Origin: Leucocoprinus leucothites
Taxonomy: Eukaryota > Basidiomycota > Agaricomycetes > Agaricales > Agaricaceae
DNA: 64,000 nt
Direction: 5' to 3'
Assembly (NCBI GenBank): GCA_013368445.1
Contig: JAACJO010000008.1
Coordinates: forward strand, 744,001 to 808,000
Part shown: one piece after another, positions 45,856 to 58,005 of the stretch
Layout: each line of letters opens with the position of its first letter
Position numbering within the stretch: the first letter of the stretch is position 1
The notes under the pieces: model-generated
The model's input: only the letters and a program-made list of their open reading frames with translations
What the model was told of the DNA's origin: nothing
Database searches by the model: none
Translations under genes and position numbers: made by a program

Positions 45856-47877
45856 ATGTCTGCCTCCCTTATGCCCCGTAGTGATTCTTACAACGCTCGC
45901 GTCCGCGGCGCCAGCCACATCGACTTCAAGACTGCCACCACCGGCGTTGCAGCAAAGGCCATGCGCAACGAGCTCAGTGCTCTCGTCTCCACTGTGAGCG
46001 ACCCCCAGACACGCAAGGTAAGCCCCAACGTATGTTCTACGCGCCCCAGATCACTCACGATAACGCATATATCAGGCGTTTGACACCGAAATGCAGTCTT
46101 TCTTCTATCTCTTTACCCGCTATCTTGCGGAGCGTGCCAAGCATGTCGATCTGTAAGTATCGCGTTATCGCGCGCATATCGCCTTGTTGATTCCTCCCCC
46201 AGCGATTGGGATCGTATTAAATCACCAGCCGCTGATCAGATCGTCCCTTATGCCAACCTCCCCCAACCCAAGGATGTCAGTAACCTCAACAAGCTCGCCG
46301 TCCTCAAGGTCAACGGTGGTCTTGGTACCTCCATGGGTATGTGTGGGTTCGTGTTTGATGCATGTGCCACTGACGTCGTTTTTAGGTATGACCGGCGCTA
46401 AGAGTGCCCTCGAAGTCAAGGATGATATGACTTTCCTCGATCTCACCGTTAGGCAGATCGAGCACCTCAATACTACCCACCGCGTTGATGTGCCCCTTAT
46501 TCTCATGACCTCTTTCAATACCCATGAGGATACCCTCCGCATCATCAAAAAGTATGCTAACCAACAACTCCGCATTACTACCTTCAACCAGTCTCGCTAT
46601 CCTCGTATCTACAAAGAATCCCTTCTTCCTTGCCCCAAGCGTGCCGATGATGACAAGTCAAACTGGTACCCTCCCGGCCACGGAGATCTCTACAACGCCC
46701 TTATGCACTCTGGCGTTCTTGACCAGCTTCTCGCTGAAGGCAAGGAGTATCTCTTCGTTTCTAACTCTGATAACCTTGGTGCCGTGTATGTACTTTCTGC
46801 TTTCCCTCACACCTATATTAATGATTTGATCGTAGCGTCGATGAGGGTATCCTACAGCACATGATCGATACCCAAGCCGAGTTTATCATGGAGGTCACCG
46901 ACAAGACAAAGGCCGATATCAAGGTGAGTCCGTATCCCACGTGTATCATATCATGCACTGACAGTCTTACAGGGTGGAACTCTGATTGGTGTGTCTTTTT
47001 CTTGATTGATGAGACTTGTCATTGACTTCAGGGATCAGACTATGAGGGTTCTATCCGTTTACTCGAGATCGCCCAGGTCCCTTCTGAACACGTGGAGGAT
47101 TTCAAATCCGGTACATACGTTTCCCTCGACTTGTCAGGGGTTTGTTCTGATGCCCCTGTTAGTTCGCAAATTCAAGATCTTCAACACCAACAATCTCTGG
47201 ATTAACTTGAGGGGTGTGTATCCTTACCCTTAGATTCTAGATCCTGTCTCAAGTCGTCCCTAGCTCTTAGGCGTATTATGGAGACCGAAGGCCTAGAGCT
47301 CGACATCATCATCAATCCCAAAACCACCGACGATGGCCATGCTGTTGTCCAGCTTGAGACCGCTGCCGGTGCTGCGATTAAGCACTTTAAGAATGCACAT
47401 GGCATCAACGTGCCTCGCAAGCGCTTCTTACCCGTCAAGAGCTGCTCTGACCTCCTCTTGATTAAGAGTGACATTTACTCTCTCCAACATGGTCAATTGG
47501 TTATCAACGAAAATAGGATGTTTGAGACCACACCTGTTATCAAGTTGGGCGATCACTTCAAGAAGGTGTGACAGTAGCATAACTTGCGACACCTCACTAA
47601 CTCTGGCCACAGATCCAACAATTCCAGAAGCGATTCAAAAAGATCCCCCGCATTCTTGAGCTTGACCATCTGACTGTAACTGGAGATGTTTACTTTGGCC
47701 GCAACGTCACCCTTCGTGGCACCGTCATTATTGTGGCGAACGAAGGTCAAAGGATTGATATCCCGGACGGCTGTATCTTAGAGAACCGATTGCTCTCCGG
47801 AAACTTGAACATGATTGTGAGTACTTGAAACAAGTTGTACCCATTTCCTTTGCTTGACCGTGCTACAGGAATTGTGA
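45856..47877 (+). CDS. UGP1: UTP-glucose-1-phosphate uridylyltransferase
   Basis: Makes UDP-glucose, precursor for beta-glucan, glycogen, trehalose and glycoproteins; cytosolic. The nucleotide-binding loop [11 protein letters not shown] is split by an intron near 46337-46385. Further marks: [36 protein letters not shown], a GG-(intron)-L around 46975, [11 protein letters not shown], and the C-terminal beta-helix part ([20 protein letters not shown]). The intron at 47219 is spliced to [20 protein letters not shown] with the acceptor CTAG at about 47262. The last exon codes only EL and the stop (47875-47877). About 505 residues, normal length. Identity certain. Confidence 0.96.
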
Positions 47878-48408
47878 TCACTGTCTTTGTATTATTGAAC
47901 ATTTCAAAATGGGACTTTTGCTTAAGACGAGGCGGATCTGCTTATGATATCCTTTTTACATATCCTTTCTACAATTTTACGTGTCTTTTGGTAGTCTCGT
48001 TCATCATGGACGTGGAGAGCTTGGGGTTCATTCCCTAGGGCGTGCTGTTCGCTCATACCTAATCATTTCCTTCCTCGGGCAATGCTATAGACTATTATGC
48101 TAATGGGCTGCGGGATATCTGATAGCATGAATGCAGCAGACTTGGACTATATGATACATGGGGTGCAAGGCGCATTAGAGGCGCGAATTGACAAGTCGGT
48201 ATTCGGAGGACGGTATATCCTGCACAAATGTTCGTATTACCTTGTGGTTTGATAAAATAAGCCGACACGCCTATTCGTGAAGTTTTGTCAGCTGAATAAG
48301 ACGTAAATCGGAAAGAAATGCGTACAAGAGAGGACGAGACAGAAAGATAAATTCTAAGAACCTGGTTAGTTTCTAGGAAACCACTCGAGAATTCTCACTT
48401 ACGGGTAG
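47878..48408. other. Spacer between convergent UGP1 and DUF6533-like gene D
   Basis: 531 bp, holds two 3' ends. No gene seen. Confidence 0.5.
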
Positions 48409-49576
48409 ATGGCTTGCGCCACATAATCTCCACAGAGTTGCACGTACAGAGCAATGCTCATTACTAGGGGAATCCAATCAGTACAGTTCTAGAAAAGCTA
48501 AACCGGTGGACTGACCAACCAAGCAGAAAATAGGTGAGCCCACCCCTTCTCTCTTCCGAAGTCGATACATGACCGGATTTCGACCAGCGGTCAGCTTTGT
48601 GAAATATGCGATTGTCATTAACCCGAGCATGAGTAGCTGGATTATCGCTTCGCCTCCCCTGCACACGCGGAATGAAATGAGTGAGAAACCGAGGGTGTCA
48701 AGACCTCGGTGGTGGACGCACGAGTAAATTGTCATGATACTTTCTGAAGTCACTCGGCTTGTTTGTTTGATCAGGGCGTGGTATCCTAGTGATACAAAGC
48801 AGAACATGAGTGCTATTCGAGCGATCAGGAATCCTGGCAGCACGAATACGCGGACCCATGTCCCGGAGTAGAAGAGCGTTACTGTTTTCATTGGATTGGG
48901 TGTTATTCGGGTGTTGTGGGAGGTGAGATTTGGGTGGACGTACGCCGTTTTGAGAGGATGAAATCCACGATGAGGAACATTGTTTGAGCTGTTGCGGATC
49001 TGAACAGGAATGTTAGGTAACCCCACATTTGGAGGTTTACGGTTGAGAATTCTGGTTCTCCGTATGCCATGTGGAGGCTTGTGAAAAGAGAGAGGGAGGG
49101 AGAGGTAGGTGAGTTTTTGTTTATGCAGTGTGAGCTTGGGTACTTACAAATGGAATAGGTACGGTGAGTATCGAGTGAAGATAAATAGCCAACTAGAGAG
49201 GCGAGACCGCCACGAGCGTCTTGAGAATAACGGGTCAAACGCTGAGTTAAAATGCTTGCATGAAGTTGACAGTAGGTTACTCACGGCCAGACAAGTTCCG
49301 CTTCGTCCTGAAAGAATGTGAGATGTTCACAGAGTAGGATTGCTACGGATACCACTGTATTCCAAGGAGACGAGCAACGAAATTAGAAAGCTGGTGTGAG
49401 AGATTGAACCCGTGCCGCGACGTACAAGAAGCCGTGAATCTCAATTCCATCGAACCTATTTTGTTTTTCATACAACGCCGACGTCAGTCGAAAGTACTCG
49501 AGCTAGACGATATAGTGGACGATGAAGAGGGAGAGGAAGAAATGACTGCCAGAGGTGAGCCTAACGAGAGCGTCAT
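48409..49576 (-). CDS. DUF6533-type multi-pass membrane protein (copy D)
   Basis: Basidiomycete-specific family of GPCR-like membrane proteins of unknown role. The DUF6533 core reads VVSVAILLCEHLTFFQDEAELVWP, with the D-E-x-x-L-x-W ending, joined by an intron near 49285-49235 to RSWRSRLSSWLFIFTRYSPYLF. Later helices: RSATAQTMFLIVDFIL, GTWVRVFVLPGFLIARIALMFCFVSLGYHALI, GGEAIIQLLMLGLMTIAYFTKLT, and a last short exon MSIALYVQLCGDYVAQAIYP with stop 48409. Ser-rich start (ISSSPSSSSTISSSS) from ATG 49576; two further 5' introns (donors GTACTT and GTACGT) keep frame. About 300 residues. More divergent than copies A-C. First exons are less sure. Confidence 0.65.
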
Positions 49577-51321
49577 GCATTGACCGAGTTGCTGTTAGTG
49601 ACGGGATAATGACATAAGTACTAAGTTACTGTAGGAGGACTTGAGGACACCCTGTCTCCTGGCCTGGTTTTCTCCCCTTGTTGCTTCCCTGGAGGGAAGA
49701 CACTGAATCGCGTTGACGAGTCTTTGATATTCGGGCTACTAAAGCAGGGTCGAAGTCGTACATTGGATTATGATTGAATGTCAAGTAAGGAGGATCAGTC
49801 GATTTGATGCCTCCCACTTTCAATTGTTCAAGGGGGGGTCTGCTTGAGCGGGTGCAGAGATCAAGGTGGCCCAGTTGCCTTGGGCGTCTGGAGAATAAAC
49901 TTTGTCTCCATACTCAATGAGGAGGTGACTATAACGTAAGTGATAAGCTTGGAAAGCCGTTCGATACCCGGAATGGCCTAGCACGTTTGCCGCATTGCGA
50001 CAGTGCAATATGAAATGAAAATATGAGTGCTTGTTGAGAAAAAAAAATGCGAGATCTCCGGGGAATGATGTTTCGGAGGTATTACAACTCCAAGAATTCA
50101 AACGGGTTCAGCTAAGGGCTGATCGAGAGTCTCCGGTTCCGATGGCACACTTGACGCTGTTTTTTTACTAACAGGGACTTGAAACACTGATCAGCGATCT
50201 TGAATATGGTACTCTAACTTCGCTCCACCTGCCAGAGCTTCGTATGCATGAGGTTAACAATGGACATGTCGCCTGGACGTAATACCTAAAAACTTTGATT
50301 AAACGTGGTTGCTACTGTGGATGAATGTACTCACGCATTGAAACATGTGGAGTTGCCGGGTCGAGATGCTACTCAGGGGACAAGTCCAAGAAGTTTGTGG
50401 CGGTTGAGGCCGGAGGATTTAACAGTCACCCAGGGGTCCACGCCTCAAACAGGAGCTTGATCTGTTGTGTTTGTATCTTAATACTTGGTTTCTGTGAATT
50501 GGTCCCAGCCCCAGTGTCATAGTTGTGTAGAGAGGAAGGAGGTAGTGGAGGAATCCCAGGAATCGGCAGCCGATGATTCCCCCAAGGCACACCTGAGCGC
50601 TATGAGGCGCTATATGTAATGCCTTGGGACTTGAAAATCTGAATTGGAGCGGGAGAATTGTCGTAAGCATTTCTCCGGCTCACGCAACGCCTTGCCGTGG
50701 TGGCAACAGCCAAGGGATGAGCAATTGTTGAGACAACCATAGAAAGCCAGGAAGGCGAGGTTATGTTCAAGGAGGTGAGCTAACTAGGCGTGAACACGCG
50801 ATGAGTTGCCTTGGTAAGCGTGAGATACGAAGGACCGAGGATCCAGTTTGCAAGAGAGTATACGAGCGTTATTATGTTGTTGCTAAGTGGCTGACAGGAT
50901 TGAATATGCATGATCAATATCATGATGAACCTCCGGAGGAGGAAGCGGGCAGATATGTATGGCGAAATATCCGATTTCTTCAGAAGAGCATTGTCGACCA
51001 AGCACTTTGTCAGCACTGAATAGAACTGCGAGTGCGGGTTGCAAGTCAAAATCAGACTGCAATCTTCAGGAGATGAGTAATGTACAGGAGCCGGAACAGA
51101 GAAGCAATCGGTTTCTTGCGCGTAAGAGATACTGTTGCATAAACGAATCTTATGTATGTGTGAATGCGATTAAAACTGGGATAGCCTGTGATAGCTAATT
51201 GATTGAATGAGGCGTCGGATGATACCGGGCGGAGATCCAAATTCAATCAAACCTTATCGACGACTGTCATCCACACAACCTTGCCCACTGGAAGCGACCT
51301 CCATCCTCAAGACTTTCCGAC
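49577..51321. other. Spacer between gene D and RPS8
   Basis: 1.7 kb of mostly unassigned sequence. Contains the possible gene remnant at 49626-50101 (minus). The rest holds short frames without motifs; the RPS8 promoter must be at its right end. Confidence 0.45.
49626..50101 (-). pseudogene. Possible gene fragment, split by a frame change at a C7 run
   Basis: Two overlapping frames read like one protein: one ends EYGDKVYSPDAQGNWATLIS ... ADPP, the next goes on LEQLKVGGIKSTDPPYLTF and MYDFDPALVARISKTRQRD. They meet at a run of seven C (about 49833-49839), where one base would restore continuity. No known family, no ATG with good context. Either a decayed gene or element piece, or an assembly error. 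The coding nature itself is a guess based on amino-acid composition. Confidence 0.25.
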
Positions 51322-52222
51322 ATGGGTGAGTGCTGCTGCTCGCTCATCTTGTGGTTCTGATATGCTTAATGGTGGACTCCAGGTATCTCCCGCTCATCCC
51401 GGCACAAACGCTCCGCTTCTGGTGCCCAACGCGCCCACTATCGCAAAAAGAGAAAGTTCGAGCTTGGTCGCCAACCCGCCAACACAAAACTTGGCCCCAA
51501 GCGTATCCATTCTGTTCGTGTCCGAGGAGGAAATGTGAAGTACCGCGCTCTTCGTCTTGATGGTGGAAACTTTGCCTGGGGTTCGGAGCATGTCACTAAA
51601 AAGACCAGAATCATCGGTGTGGTATGTGATTAGCATTTTCCCGCTATATCTTAGGTGCTAGATATCTGAATCAGGTATACAACGCTTCCAACAACGAGCT
51701 TGTCCGAACAAACACCCTTGTCAAGAGTGCCATCATTCAAGTTGATGCCACCCCCTTCCGCCAGTGGTATGAGCTTCACGTATGTTATCTCTGGCACTTC
51801 CATCAGTCGACAGTGCTCTGAACTCGCATTAGTATGCTCAGCCCATTACCAAGAAGGGCAAGTCCCAGGCTACCGAGGCCGCTGCTGAGGACCCCAAGAA
51901 GCTCTCCAACCATGCTCAGCGCAACCTTGAAGAGAGAAAGAAAGGTATGTTGACCAGATCTAACAACGGCGTTTGAAATTTACTGGGTCATTAGATGCCA
52001 AGATCGATCCCCTACTTGAAGCGCAGTTTGGTGCTGGTCGTCTTTACGCTGCTATCTCCAGCCGTCCCGGTCAATCTGGCCGAGCCGATGGTTATATCCT
52101 CGAGGGCAAGGAGCTTGAAGTAAGTAATGCTTATTTTCGTTGCTCACATAGAGTCTTAGTTTTGTCATTAGTTTTATCTGAGGAAAATAAGGACTGGCAA
52201 ACAGAAGCACGCCCACGCTTAA
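51322..52222 (+). CDS. RPS8: Small-subunit ribosomal protein eS8
   Basis: Cytosolic 40S ribosomal protein. The first exon is ATG plus G; the intron 51326-51382 area joins to [16 protein letters not shown], the universal eS8 start. Then [85 protein letters not shown] and [17 protein letters not shown], ending [10 protein letters not shown], stop 52220-52222. Introns near 51620-51675, 51780-51832, 51945-51995 and 52120-52170. About 210 residues. Identity certain. It sits inside the DUF6533 cluster without relation to it. Confidence 0.96.
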
Positions 52223-52658
52223 TCCACTTACGTCTTCCCTTCTGTGTTTTATAATAGCCTCTCATGTTGGATCGTGGTCAAAATTTGATTACTCCTGTCG
52301 AGTAAGCCATGCACTATGTCATGCCATTCCCAGTGTCATATGCCTTGTCACAATACATGCTCAGAAAACGTCAATTGAAAAAGGAATCCCCTCATAAATA
52401 AATTGTCTGGAGTCTTTGTATTTTCTGCTAGTGCCTAAGAGCTACTAGCCCCGATTCGCGGCCCAAACAGTTGTGGCTTTGTGGCCCTTTGGCTGCTCTC
52501 CCACTCGTCGGTCACCTTCACTTCTTCGGCGTTTTTGGTGTCCTGGTGATGACCAACCACTGTGAGACTGCTGAATTTGCATCCGCGCGTTCCTTGGCCT
52601 GAACACACGTCTATATCAGGTTCGGGGTCATGCAGGGTCGTGAGTGTCAGGTTACAGT
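52223..52658. other. RPS8 3' region and promoter of DUF6533 copy A
   Basis: 436 bp. The last ~35 bp (GGGTCATGCAGGG ... CAGTATGTCTG) resemble the sequence before copy B, see findings. Confidence 0.5.
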
Positions 52659-53909
52659 ATGTCTGCTCTCATACCATCTTCATGTAGGTGTGAGATGCTT
52701 CTCCACATTAACGCAGGCTAATAAGGACAAGGTCTGGGGCTGACTCTCAGTTTATGGGAGTTTTTCATTGCGTTTCCAGACGAGGTTCGACTAATATGGA
52801 CGTTCGTACAAGCCTCTAAGCTCCGGATCGCTCTGGTGTCTGACCCATCTCCCATAGTCGGCCCCATAACTTCTCGTTTATCAGAGTTCTTTACATGATT
52901 TCACGATACCTAGGGCTTATTGTTCATTCGTAAGTCCCCAATTCTCAGGAAAGCTCTAATTGAAAATTATTTTTCAGAGTCAATATTGCATTTGCGTTCA
53001 AATTCACCTCTTTGTTCCCAATACCAGGTGTCCTCTGTGTGATATGGTTGGTGTATCAAATAGCTGCCACATATATTTTTTTGAACGCAATAGATGCCGT
53101 GCTTATGATACGAAGTGAGCGATCATCTGAATCCACAAAGTCCATGCTGATTCCAGTCTCAGTTTACGGCTTCTACCATCGAAACTGGAAGATGGGAGTA
53201 TTTCTGTGTGCCTTGTTTGCTATTCGGTTCTCTTTGGCAATAATCATTATAGCCATTCATCCCCCATCTCAAGTTGATTTTGACGAGAATTGTGGAATTC
53301 ATATGCCCAAACCTGTTGTCTTCTGCTTCCTGTGAGTACCATGACAATGGTATCCTATTCGTGTATCTTGCTCATAACATTTTCTGCAGAGTCTCAGAGA
53401 TGATTTCGCAAAGCATCATACTCGGCCTTACATTCGCTCAGCAAGCATTTGCACCAGAAAAACTTCCCAGAGCACCAACGCCAGTGGTTTCTGTATTTTA
53501 TCGAGACGGTATAATGACATACGCTGCGGTTTTGGGTGCGTTGGCTTTCTCAAGACGCAATCCTACACCTTTTAATCGCCGTATTTCAGCTGGTTTAATT
53601 TCTGTCCTGGTATATTCGTGGATTGGACCTCGAAAGAATAGTGAACATTTCGTCTTTCCGTTCGTACAGACCTACTCTTCGTTATTCTAAGCTTACAGTC
53701 TGGATCAGGGTTTTCATTTCAATTTTGACATCGGCTGTAAGTTCTTTCCTTTCTTTCCCGTCCCCCACCAATTCCATCTTTGGCAGACGTGCCGAATCAT
53801 CATCAATATGCGGCAGCTCGCAGAAAATAACGGTTCGGTAGAGCCCTTCGAGCTAACCTCGATTCTTGAAACAAGTGAAGAACGAACGACGTCCAGTTTA
53901 CCAGCTTGA
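52659..53909 (+). CDS. DUF6533-type multi-pass membrane protein (copy A)
   Basis: First exon codes MSALIPSS plus one base; a phase-1 intron joins to CLGLTLSLWEFFIAFPDEVRLIW, the DUF6533 core. Then RPHNFSFIRVLYMISRYLGLIVH, VLCVIWLVYQIAATYIFLNAIDAVLMIR, VYGFYHRNWKMGVFLCALFAIRFSLAIIII, SEMISQSIILGLTFAQQAF, VSVFYRDGIMTYAAVLG and AGLISVLVYSWI. C-terminal cytoplasmic tail TCRIIINMRQLAE ... EPFELTSILETSEE, stop 53907-53909. Seven or so membrane helices, about 310 residues. Unknown function; GPCR-like sensing is a guess from topology. Introns are intact, so the gene is probably active. Confidence 0.75.
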
Positions 53910-54343
53910 TTCTTGGAAAGCTACATCTGCTGGGGCAGGATTAGGCCTCTGACACATCACTGACGCAACTCAAATTGTGGAAGTTGGAACGTCAACTCGG
54001 CGTAAACCCGGCGCATCGATATAAACACCGTAACGCTACTGATCGCCTACTAGGCTGGGAAATAAGCGGATCCGAGCTATAGGGAGTGCTTCAAAACAAT
54101 CGGGGCACTGGAGTTAATGTTGGATATTTGGATAATCAAAGCATGGATCCGTCTTGCGAGGAATCCTCTCCAGCAAGTCGGGAAGACACCAGTTGTCTAC
54201 TTTTTTAAATGTTGCAGGGGCCTAAGCGCCAAAAGCGCGTGTGAGAACATCTTAGCCATTTTTGTTGACCGTGACATCGGCTAGAATACTTCAGCTTTCT
54301 CAGCCAAGACTCAAGTGCAGGGTCATGAAGCACTGGTTGCAGT
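53910..54343. other. Spacer between DUF6533 copies A and B
   Basis: 434 bp, presumed 3' region of A and promoter of B. No coding evidence. Confidence 0.5.
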
Positions 54344-55604
54344 ATGTCTGTCCTCATCCAAGCTGCATGTGAGTACTTCCGGAGCTGTTGTGTTTATTGT
54401 TATGCTTGATGACTGGACGATGTTTTAGGTCTTGGGCTGGCATTAAGCTCTTGGGAGTTCCTGGTTACACTTCCAGACGAAGTCGGGCTGATATGGAGGT
54501 TTGTGTCGTCCTTGCCCTCTCTCAAGAAAATACATCTTAATATAATCCATAAGGTGGCCCTGCGGAATGAGTTCCATTAGAGTCCTCTATATTCTCTGTC
54601 GCTATTTTGGCTTGGCTGCTCAGGTGTAGGTCCTCAGATTCTCAATTGGGATTAATCGCTGACAGTGTTCAAGAGCCAACATGGGCCTCGTGTATAGGAT
54701 GTCTTCCCTTAGCTCCTTGCCACCCTCCACTTGTAGACTCTGGCTTTCATTTCAGATATCTACTACATATATTTTGCTCAACTTGATGGGTGCCGTGCTG
54801 ATGGCAAGAAGTGAGTGAGGTGCTATCTCTGCAACCTGCTTCCTGGCTTCATCTCATGCCCTAGTTCATGCATTCTATCATCGTAGCCGGAGAATGGCTG
54901 TCCTTCTGAGCATTATTTTTGTGGCTCGCTTTTCCCTGGCCATATCGATGGCGGTAATTTATGTACCGAGCATGGAATTCAATGGAAACTGTGAGTTTCG
55001 TACACCCAAGCCCGTTACGTTTTTTTTCTTGTGAGTGGATTTTGGTGGTCCATCCATGGCACTCACTCCGAAGTCCAGAGTACCGGAAATGATCTCTCAG
55101 AGTCTCATTCTCGGACTGACTTTCGCCAAACAAACGCTCTGGTCGAGTGAAGCACGGAAGTTACGGGCACCCGTTGTTTCTCTTCTGTACCGTGATGGCT
55201 TGGTAACATACGTTGCTGTTCTTGGTGCGGCCCAGATCGTGATTTGGATGTAATTTTCCTAATCGAATTTTCAAAGCTGGACTTGTTGCAATTGTGATAT
55301 ATGCTGGAGCTGGGTCTAGCAGAGAGAGCAAGCACTTTGTCTTCCCGTAGGTATCAGTTTCCTTCAGATTGCACCTGGCTCATTTTTTCTACTCAGCACC
55401 TTCTTGTCAATACTGTCTACATCCGTAAGCTCGTTCCTGAGCACGGACGCCCTTCGTGTCTAACGTCACCCCTGTTAGGCATGTCGAATCATCATCAACC
55501 TGCATAGACTCTCGACGCGAATTCAGTCATCGGAACCTTTTGAATTTACGTCCATCCTTGAACTAGAAGAACAAACGGAACATAGCGTCGAGGTATGCGA
55601 GTAG
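54344..55604 (+). CDS. DUF6533-type multi-pass membrane protein (copy B)
   Basis: Same plan as copy A. Exon 1 codes MSVLIQAA plus one base, then a phase-1 intron and CLGLALSSWEFLVTLPDEVGLIWR. Later exons give SSIRVLYILCRYFGLAAQ, STTYILLNLMGAVLMARI, HAFYHRSRRMAVLLSIIFVARFSLAISMAV, PEMISQSLILGLTFAKQTLW, VSLLYRDGLVTYVAVLG and AGLVAIVIYAGA. Tail CRIIINLHRLSTRIQSS, EPFEFTSILELEEQTEH, stop 55602-55604. The exon near 54665-54765 (between LAAQ and STTYILL) is the weakest join. About 310 residues. Highest similarity is to copy A, its direct neighbour. Confidence 0.72.
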
Positions 55605-56041
55605 CAAGACGCTGAAAAGTTGAGCGCTCCCGCGCAGACATCGATTTAAACTCACCTTGGTAGCGTAGGTCTTGGCAACTTTACGCAGGCCATATTTACT
55701 CGGCGGCCGGGCTGCTGTTCCGTGGCGTTGACTGGATCCGAGCCAGAACCTGAAGAACGTATAGCCCGCGTTGATCCAGCGCACAAGCCACAATGCAACG
55801 ACAGGGATATCGGAATGTGTCCCCGACTTGAGACTCAAATCCTCCGGGAAGTCACGCGGTGGCTGACAGTCATATTTACTTCAATTTAAAAGCTGTGGGA
55901 AGTAAGGATAGTCTCCGAAAGTCCATCTTTAGATTGAACCAAGGTTTCTTTTGCCTTTGTGGTCTGAGGGCACCTCTCGCTCGCTCTCTCGCATTATTCC
56001 CCCCCCCCTCACCACACTCGTATCAGTAGACCCATGTGAGG
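55605..56041. other. Spacer between DUF6533 copies B and C
   Basis: 437 bp, with a run of ten C near 55998-56008 just before the copy C start. No gene seen. Confidence 0.5.
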
Positions 56042-57353
56042 ATGCACGCTTTGGAGATAGGTTCATGTGAGCATGACATTTCTCTCACACCGAAAGGATC
56101 ACTGACATTCCTGACGCCTGGCGTCATAGATACCGCCCTTGCCTTCACGTTGTGGGACATGCTCTTGACTTTGCAGGATGAAATTAGCTTAATTTGGTCA
56201 ATGTGGGCGGGTTCATCCTTCCATCTGGTTTTCATTGCTCATGTTATCTACAAGCAGCCCTTCTAGTTTGAATCTGATCAAGTTCTTGTTCCTATTTTGT
56301 CGATACCTGAATTTGACTGTCCAACTGTACGTCTTGTCCTCAGGTGGCCTCGAACCCTTGCTGAACTTTCGTGGAGGTGCAACACTGTCGTCGCAAGATT
56401 CTTACGTACTACATGGCCGGTCTCTCACTCGAAGTGTAGAATATGGCTATTGTGGCAAGCAGTTATCACACAGGTGATGCTGAATATCGTAGACCTGGTA
56501 CTCGTGTTTCGAAGTACGCTCTCCCTCGATTTACGTAGCTTCATAAATTGATTCATCACAGTTTACGCATTTTATCACCGTGACCGTCGCGTGGGATGGG
56601 TCTTGGCCGCGGCCCTTCTTGCAAGAATCGGGATGTCAACATTAGGAGCGGTCATAGTGATACCTCATCAAACATTTGATGAGGAGTGTAGGATGACAAC
56701 TTCCACTACAACGACCCCCGCCTTTGCGTGCGTAATATTATCTATCATTGTTTCGCCTCCTCAAGTATCGTTGCCACAAGAATTATAGAAATTGGAGTGC
56801 AAACGCTTATACTCGGACTCACTTTTTCCAAGCAGTTCCTCGCTATTCAACATGCGTGGATGCGATCTCCGATTACTTCGTTAATCTATCGAGATGGAAT
56901 GATAAGTTATTTCGCTATTTTAGGCGAGCTTCATCCATTGTTAGGAACCAAACTTCTCTTTAACTAATTTCTACCATATCGGCAGTTGTGCTCATTGGAG
57001 TCCTCCTGAATGGAGAATCAAAGCACTTGAAAGACAGTACACACATGATTTTCCCGTATGAGGATTTTACCACTCGTTATGATGCAATACCCTTTGACTC
57101 ATCTTTCCGCTAGAATTTTCATCGCGCTCCTATCTTCTGTGGTCAGTGTCATTCAGTACCTGAGCTCTATGGCATCCTCTGAGTGTTTCTGTAGGCGTGT
57201 CGTGTGATTACGAACATGTTGCGTCTTGCGAAGTCAAACTTTCCTCAATGCGAGAACACATTTTCTGGTGCTGCCGGAGAAATTACCACCATCCTGGACA
57301 CTATATTCACCGTTGAACCTGATCAGGCGCACTCGCAGGATGAGGAGAGTTAA
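56042..57353 (+). CDS. DUF6533-type multi-pass membrane protein (copy C)
   Basis: Exon 1 codes MHALEI plus one base; the phase-1 intron (GTTCAT ... TCATAG) joins to DTALAFTLWDMLLTLQDEISLIW. The intron frame also happens to be open, so an unspliced N-terminus is possible. Then WPRTLAELSWRC, YAFYHRDRRVGWVLAAALLARIGMSTLGAVI, ATRIIEIGVQTLILGLTFSKQF, SLIYRDGMISYFAILG and VVLIGVLLNGESKHL. Tail ACRVITNMLRLAKSN, ITTILDTIFTVEPDQ, stop 57351-57353. More diverged than A from B. About 310 residues, unknown role. Confidence 0.7.
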
Positions 57354-58005
57354 CACCAGCCCACTGCTTGGTCTAGTATGATTGCAAACCTGCATATAAG
57401 GATTACACGTTTTCTGGCTGACTCCTGGTTCATGCACTGGCGCATGTCACCTGCCTCCTCGGGCTATATTTTACTAGCTATGGAAGTGCTTCATTTGGAG
57501 GAGACGGGCGTGTATCGGTAGTACTATGAGTCTTCAATGTAATCAGCGCTCACAATGGCTATTTGATACTATTTAAGGATGGTGATCAAGATCTAAGTAT
57601 TGAGTGACCTATTCAGGTGCCCGGTACTTTGGGGTTGAAGGTATTGATTGGTTTAGACACATAGCGTGTAATAAAGACCTTTGTTTAGGCATGGCTTAGG
57701 ACAGCTACCCAGATTTCGTCATGGGTATCTTAATTCACATCTCCGAGGAACGGCCAAAGCTTTGACTCGAGCGCTGAAGAATAAGTTAGATCTACACACA
57801 CTGTTTCTCGACCAGTTGACACGAACTCTCTCGTGAGAAAACGTATACCCCTTGTTTGTCGTTATAATGAAAACAATATTCCTAGACCGTTCCAAGCAGA
57901 AAGAGACGACTGTCCTGTGGTTGAGTTGAGCACGACCAAACATAATCAAACAGCCAGGATTCGTTTGATGATAGCCACTGACATCTCTCCGGCAACTATA
58001 CCAGC
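57354..58005. other. Spacer before LSM2
   Basis: 652 bp. Short frames without motifs; the LSM2 promoter lies at the right end. Confidence 0.5.

Noticed and set aside
45325..45918. Minus-strand open frame of 197 codons before UGP1
   Set aside because: Overlaps the UGP1 promoter and first exon; Arg/Gly-rich with no motif, explained by the CT-rich leader.
56340..56360. Reverse-strand B-box-like GGGTTCGAGGCC
   Set aside because: Lies inside a coding exon of DUF6533 copy C and has no matching A-box or stems.
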